This document shows, piece after piece, positions 14,716 to 21,166 of a stretch of 21,166 nt of DNA (position 1 is its first letter; every line of letters begins with the position of its first letter). This DNA is from Phycisphaerales bacterium (GTDB taxonomy: Bacteria > Planctomycetota > Phycisphaerae > Phycisphaerales > UBA1924), in contig JAIEQQ010000140.1 of the NCBI GenBank assembly GCA_019747615.1, positions 1-21,166 on the forward strand. Direction: 5' to 3'. The position numbers and the translations under genes are program-made. Below the pieces are notes generated by a model, which was not told the origin of the DNA, did not search any database, and worked only from the letters and a program-made list of their open reading frames with translations.

Positions 14716-15765
14716 ATGAACCTTCGACCCATCGGTAAGACGAACATCCGCGTGTCTGAAATCGGCTTCGGCTGCTGGACCATGGGCGGGCCGAACTTCT
14801 CGCCCGCCACCGGCCAGCCCATCGGCTGGGCCGACGTCAACGACGACGACATGGTCGCTGGTATCAAGGTCGGCCTCGACGCCGGCGTCAACCACTGGGA
14901 CAACGCCGATGTCTACGGCAACGGGCGCGCCGAACGCACGCTCGCGCAGTGCCTCGCCAAGCTCGGCGTCGCGCGCTCCACTCAGGTCATCGCCACCAAG
15001 GTCGGCCACTTCAAAGGCACGGCGCCTTACGCGATGGCCCCCAGCAACATCCGCTACCAGTGCGAGCAATCCCTCCGCAACCTCCGCACCGATTACATCG
15101 ACCTCTACTACATTCACCACGGCACCTACATCGGCCCCGATTACGACCACAAGCCCCACGACTACCTCCACGAAGCCGCGGCCGAGATGCACAAGCTCAA
15201 GCAAGAAGGCAAGGTCCGCGCCATCGGTCAATCCGCCTACACCGACGAAGACTTCACCCGCGCCATCCCCGTCCTCAAGCCCGACGTCCTGCAAAACAAA
15301 GCCAACCTCCGCTACGACCCGTTCATCCGCCCCGGCTGCGCTCTTCAGAAACTCATGGACCAGCACGGCTGCACCTTCGTCGCCTTCGGCCCGCTTGATC
15401 AGGGCATCCTGCTGGACAAGTTCGACCCCGAGCACCCGCCCAAGTTCGAAGACGGCGACTACCGCAACAACCGCAAGGACTTCTCCACTGACGCGCTCCG
15501 CGCCGTGAAGGACAAACTCCGCCGCGTCCGCGAACGCTTCGACCTCGACAAGCTCTCACCCGAAGACCGCACCAGCGCGCTCTCCAGCATCGCCAGCCGC
15601 TGGGTCCTGGCCCATCCGCACGTCTGCTCGACGATCCCCGGCTTCCGCAACGCCAAACAAGCCCGCAGCAACATCAAAGCCGCGACGGACGCGCCGATGA
15701 GCGAGGGGTACGTCAATTGGCTCCGCGAAATCTTCGCTGGTGAAGAGCAGACGAAGTGGACGTGA
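14716..15765 (+). CDS. Aldo/keto reductase
   Basis: The protein is 349 aa. It begins MNLRPIGKTNIRVSEIGFGCW, the typical start of the family, and carries the catalytic tetrad in context: Asp62 and Tyr67 in WDNADVYG, Lys95 in IATKVGH and His134 in YYIHHG. The NADPH-binding end is seen in ASRWVLAHPHVCSTIPGFRNAKQARSN. The fold is a TIM barrel with NAD(P)H-dependent reduction of carbonyl groups; the substrate is not predictable. ATG at 14716 is favoured because it starts the conserved N-terminus and the longer frame upstream does not resemble coding sequence. It lies divergently from the PEP-CTERM gene. It ends 30 nt before the start of the palindromic repeat region at 15797. Confidence 0.93.
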   Translation: MNLRPIGKTNIRVSEIGFGCWTMGGPNFSPATGQPIGWADVNDDDMVAGIKVGLDAGVNHWDNADVYGNGRAERTLAQCLAKLGVARSTQVIATKVGHFKGTAPYAMAPSNIRYQCEQSLRNLRTDYIDLYYIHHGTYIGPDYDHKPHDYLHEAAAEMHKLKQEGKVRAIGQSAYTDEDFTRAIPVLKPDVLQNKANLRYDPFIRPGCALQKLMDQHGCTFVAFGPLDQGILLDKFDPEHPPKFEDGDYRNNRKDFSTDALRAVKDKLRRVRERFDLDKLSPEDRTSALSSIASRWVLAHPHVCSTIPGFRNAKQARSNIKAATDAPMSEGYVNWLREIFAGEEQTKWT

Positions 15766-15796
15766 ACGCGGCGAAGCGCCGCAAGTCGCAACTCTC

Positions 15797-16005
15797 AAGA
15801 CGTGAGACGTGAGACGTTCGACGCAAACCGTAAAGCTGCTTCGTGAACTCGGCTGTCCGCCTTCAGCCCAAAGGGCTGCAAGCCAGTAGCCGGGGGTGAA
15901 GCGAGTCTTCGAGCGCCACCCCCGGATCCGCGCGTTTCAAATCTTCCGCACCCCGAAGGGGTGCTCCTCCTCAGGCTGCTTCTCCAGTTCGACGTGAGAC
16001 GTGAA
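15797..16005. repeat. Composite palindromic repeat element flanked by direct repeats
   Basis: The 14-mer GACGTGAGACGTGA occurs at 15799-15812 and 15991-16004. Between the copies are three perfect inverted repeats: CAGCCC/GGGCTG (15864-15878), CCGGGGGTG/CACCCCCGG (15890-15925) and GCACCCC/GGGGTGC (15948-15964). The layout looks like a non-coding interspersed element or a small mobile remnant. Confidence 0.8.
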
Positions 16006-16026
16006 CCGAACGCCACGGAGCATCGC

Positions 16027-16515
16027 ATGTCCGATCAGGTTGAGTTCTTCAACAGGGTGTTTACATCCGGCACGCTGGTTGACATCGACATGTCGCGCCT
16101 CGATCAGTGGATCGATCTCGTTTACTACTCCGACCTTGATGCCGAGATGTCGGGCGAGAGCGGGTACTGGCGTTTCCGCTTCAAGCAAGTCACCAAGTTC
16201 GACTTCACACTCGAATCGCCCGCGTCAGACGATCCGACCATCACACGCGTCCCGATCATCAGGTCATCCGACTACCGTTTGATCCGCTCATCGAACTCGA
16301 GCTTCGAGATCGTCATCAAACTGCGTGGAGCCATCGGCGAAGGATCGCTGCATATCGCGTGCCGATCGATGCAGACAATGCCAGCCGACCACGGGGCGTA
16401 CAGCGCGATCGGCAAGGCGTGGTTCGAGCGAACGACCCCGCATGTGCTCGCCCGCTTCTCCGCAGACGCGCTCGCAGATCTCGTCCGCAGCACCAGACCT
16501 CGCACCCGTGAATGA
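16027..16515 (+). CDS. Hypothetical protein
   Basis: The protein is 162 aa. ATG at 16027 follows GGAG (16017-16020), 6 nt upstream. The earlier in-frame start at 15961 lies inside the palindromic repeat and gives a repeat-encoded leader, so it is not favoured. The sequence is mixed alpha/beta and soluble, with many aromatic residues in the first half (VEFFNRVF, WIDLVYYSD, YWRFRFKQVTKFDFTLES) and a basic C-terminus. It has no signal peptide, membrane segment or motif that I recognise. Its codon use agrees with the rest of the chromosome, which supports a real gene. It stands alone, with no neighbour whose role would suggest a function. Confidence 0.65.
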   Translation: MSDQVEFFNRVFTSGTLVDIDMSRLDQWIDLVYYSDLDAEMSGESGYWRFRFKQVTKFDFTLESPASDDPTITRVPIIRSSDYRLIRSSNSSFEIVIKLRGAIGEGSLHIACRSMQTMPADHGAYSAIGKAWFERTTPHVLARFSADALADLVRSTRPRTRE

Positions 16516-16752
16516 CGCTCGAACGAGTTCGCCCGTGCGGACGCATCTCGCACCAATCGCCCAGCTCACACCGCATACGCTGCCTTTCCCGTCGCTGCGT
16601 CAACAGCCCGTTCGCTCGCGATTCTGCATACTCACTTCCCCCTTCCATCCCTTCCCTCCCTTCGTTGAACAACTCCGACCCGAGCGCTCTCCGCTCCCCT
16701 CCGCTCCTCCGCGATCCAAGCCCCACGGCGATCACCAAGACTGGAACCGCAC

Positions 16753-17571
16753 ATGACCCAAGCCGCCAACATCCAGCAGTTCGCCGCGTGGACGCAGCAG
16801 TGGATCGCCCGCCTGAACCAGAACGTCACGCGCCTGGCGCAGAACGTCGCCGCGGTCGAGGCACGAACGCTGCTCAACGAGCACGGTCGCAAACCCCGCA
16901 TGCCGATGCACTTCCGCTCGCAATATGGCGAGGACATGCTGCTCTGGGCACTCTTTGAGGGCCAGCTCGACGGCTTCTACATCGAGGTCGGCGCGTTCGA
17001 CGGCGTCACGCTTTCAGTCAGCTACGCCTTTGACGCCATCGGCTGGGACGGGCTCTTGATCGAGGCACTCCCCGAAGTCGCCAGCGCCTGCAAGCACAAC
17101 CGCCCGCACGCCCGCGTCGAGAACTTCGCCCTCGCCCGCGCGGGCGCAACGGGGACAACGACATTCAACCTCGCCGGCGACGGCCCCGGCAGCGTGTTCT
17201 CATATCGCGAACCCACCGCGTCGCACACACAGTTGCTCCAGCAACAGGGCGTGAAGTCACGCGAGATCACCGTGCCGGTGACTTCGCTCGATGCGCTGCT
17301 CGAATCACAAGCCCCCACGCGCCCGATCGACTTCGCCGTGATCGATGTCGAGGGCGGCGAAGTCGAACTCCTCGCGGGCTTTGACATCGAACGCTGGAAG
17401 CCCCGCGCCCTACTCATCGAAGACAACACCCGCGGCCAAGACCCCGCCCTCAACAGCGTCTTCGCATCGCTCCCCTACGAACTCGTCGGCTGGGTCGAGG
17501 TCAACCGCCTCTACATCCGCAACGATGAGCCCGAGCTGAAGAACAAGTTCAAGCAACACGCGGGACTTTGA
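16753..17571 (+). CDS. FkbM-family methyltransferase
   Basis: The protein is 272 aa. Residues 5-45 (Gln/Asn/Arg/Leu-rich) look like a coiled coil. The methyltransferase domain follows: SQYGEDMLLWALF (56-68), the SAM-binding motif YIEVGAFDGVTLS (76-88), GWDGLLIEALPE (97-108) and DFAVIDVEGGEVELL (193-207), the signature order of the FkbM family. These enzymes are SAM-dependent and often methylate sugars in glycans or polyketides. No glycan genes are adjacent, so the substrate is open. No clear SD lies upstream of the ATG at 16753; the upstream 237 bp are pyrimidine-rich (runs such as CCCTTCCCTCCCTT) and hold no gene that I can see. Confidence 0.88.
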   Translation: MTQAANIQQFAAWTQQWIARLNQNVTRLAQNVAAVEARTLLNEHGRKPRMPMHFRSQYGEDMLLWALFEGQLDGFYIEVGAFDGVTLSVSYAFDAIGWDGLLIEALPEVASACKHNRPHARVENFALARAGATGTTTFNLAGDGPGSVFSYREPTASHTQLLQQQGVKSREITVPVTSLDALLESQAPTRPIDFAVIDVEGGEVELLAGFDIERWKPRALLIEDNTRGQDPALNSVFASLPYELVGWVEVNRLYIRNDEPELKNKFKQHAGL

Positions 17572-17598
17572 ACATCCAGTCGCCGACAGTCTGCGAGA

Positions 17599-17617
17599 GG
17601 CAGGCGGGACGCCTGCC
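17599..17617. repeat. Short hairpin in the convergent spacer before gyrB
   Basis: GGCAGGCG (17599-17606) pairs perfectly with CGCCTGCC (17610-17617) around GGA. It sits between the convergent FkbM-like gene and gyrB. There is no T-tract, so its use as a terminator is uncertain; it may be another interspersed repeat. Confidence 0.6.
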
Positions 17618-17655
17618 CCACAGATGCCCCCATAGGAGCGCGAGCACGATCACGA

Positions 17656-20604
<2,949 letters not shown>

Positions 20605-20744
20605 TCACCCCAGCAGGAACGATGATCTGAGCGGCGGTACGGGGCGTCCGACAACCGGACAACCGCGGGCCAAATCACGGGAGTTTTCACCGTCCGAACG
20701 TACGCCAAAATCTGAAGCGATCTGCTGGGAAAAGCGGGTGGTGG

Positions 20745-20750
20745 AGTATA
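20745..20750 (-). promoter_or_regulatory. Candidate -10 box for gyrB
   Basis: TATACT on the minus strand lies about 168 nt before the TTG start, which would give a long leader. The matching -35 region is not consensus-like. Confidence 0.35.
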
Positions 20751-20875
20751 GGCGAAAATGGCTTCGGGCGTGCGGATTTGCGGTCGGATTGGGGAAGAAA
20801 TGGCGCGTCGGAGAGGGTGGGTTTGGGAGCCGCCTCGGGCGGGGGCTTGAGTACCGGTGGGACGTGCGGCGGGGC

Positions 20876-20906
20876 CAAAGAAAACCGCCCGGCGTGGGCC
20901 GGGCGG
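20876..20906 (-). terminator. Intrinsic terminator of the pseudopilin-like gene
   Basis: On the minus strand, CCGCCCGGC and GCCGGGCGG form a perfect 9-bp stem with a 4-nt loop (20906-20885), followed by TTTTCTTT. It lies 77 nt past the stop at 20983, so gyrB is not in the same transcript. Confidence 0.88.
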
Positions 20907-20982
20907 GGGGAGGAGTACAGGAACTTGAAGACCGTGGATGTCCGAGTGAGTCACGCGCGAAGACCGCGGTCACGCTCGTCAG

Positions 20983-21166
20983 TTACGGCAACCGGAAGCT
21001 ATAGGGCATCGCGGGTGCGGTCGGGCTGCTTGTGAGTGAGCCCATCCCCCAGCCGTAGGCGGGGTCGCTGGCCACGTTGACGCGCAGCAGTTCGACATAC
21101 GCCGCGTGGCCATCGAGGAATGCGCAAACCGACTTGTTTCGATCGCCGAACTCGCTGCGGAAATCG
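20983..21166 (-). CDS. C-terminal end of a pseudopilin-like (type II secretion/prepilin family) protein, 5' truncated
   Basis: The last 60 residues of a minus-strand protein are visible, ending at TAA (20985-20983). They include FGDRNKSVCAFLDGHAAYVELLRVN, split here as FGDRNKSV and CAFLDGHAAYVELL. A C-terminal D-G-H motif with a preceding hydrophobic strand is typical of planctomycete proteins that carry an N-terminal prepilin cleavage/methylation segment (related to the H-x9-DG group). The N-terminal part that would confirm this lies outside the window. The following residues are Pro/Ser/Thr-rich. The gene is upstream of gyrB on the same strand but is separated from it by a strong terminator. 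Confidence 0.6.
   Translation of the reverse strand, partial: DFRSEFGDRNKSVCAFLDGHAAYVELLRVNVASDPAYGWGMGSLTSSPTAPAMPYSFRLP

Noticed and set aside
13638..14738. Plus-strand frame of 366 aa opposite the second PEP-CTERM gene
   Set aside because: It runs antisense to a gene with a signal peptide, sorting tail, SD, promoter and terminator.
17599..17617. Intrinsic terminator for the FkbM-like gene and gyrB
   Set aside because: The stem is perfect but has no T-tract on either strand, so it is reported only as a hairpin.

Overview
The window reads as chromosomal DNA of a high-GC planctomycete, most likely of the class Phycisphaerae. The evidence is several family traits seen together: exported right-handed beta-helix proteins with a short Tat-like leader, two proteins ending in a PEP-CTERM-type sorting tail (P-x-P motif, hydrophobic segment, Arg run), a pseudopilin-like C-terminus with a FLDGH motif, an enlarged GyrB, and palindrome-rich interspersed repeats of a kind I recall from planctomycetes. 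No database search was possible, so the taxonomic call is inference.

Layout. 1-394: the end of a membrane-anchored protein. 470-5178: three tandem paralogous exported beta-helix proteins, each with its own promoter; the middle one carries a one-base frameshift near its 3' end. 5291-6586 (minus): an AAA+ ATPase gene with visibly lower GC, a likely acquisition, with a leaderless promoter and nearby palindromes. 6722-9673: a thiamine operon consisting of a TPP riboswitch whose aptamer contains the Shine-Dalgarno sequence, a DinB-like protein, a 7-bp tandem repeat, and thiC. 9994-10797: a PEP-CTERM-like exported protein, sharing a bidirectional terminator with a convergent lipoprotein that joins a tyrosine/dual-specificity phosphatase to a C-terminal haem-binding CxxCH motif (10925-11932, minus). 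12053-12427: an NTF2/SnoaL-like protein, followed by palindromic repeats. 12622-13497 (minus): an LpxH-like metallophosphoesterase. 13704-14426 (minus): a second PEP-CTERM protein. 14716-15765: an aldo/keto reductase. 15797-16005: a palindromic repeat element. 16027-16515: a hypothetical protein. 16753-17571: an FkbM-family methyltransferase. 17656-20577 (minus): gyrB, starting at TTG. 20983-21166 (minus): the 3' end of a pseudopilin-like gene.

The genes are mostly single transcription units. The clearest operon is riboswitch-DinB-thiC. Two regulatory regularities recur. Six promoter candidates have -35 and -10 boxes exactly 16 bp apart. Nearly every Shine-Dalgarno core lies 7 nt from its start, while a few genes instead have a -10 box 6-8 nt before the ATG, suggesting leaderless mRNAs.
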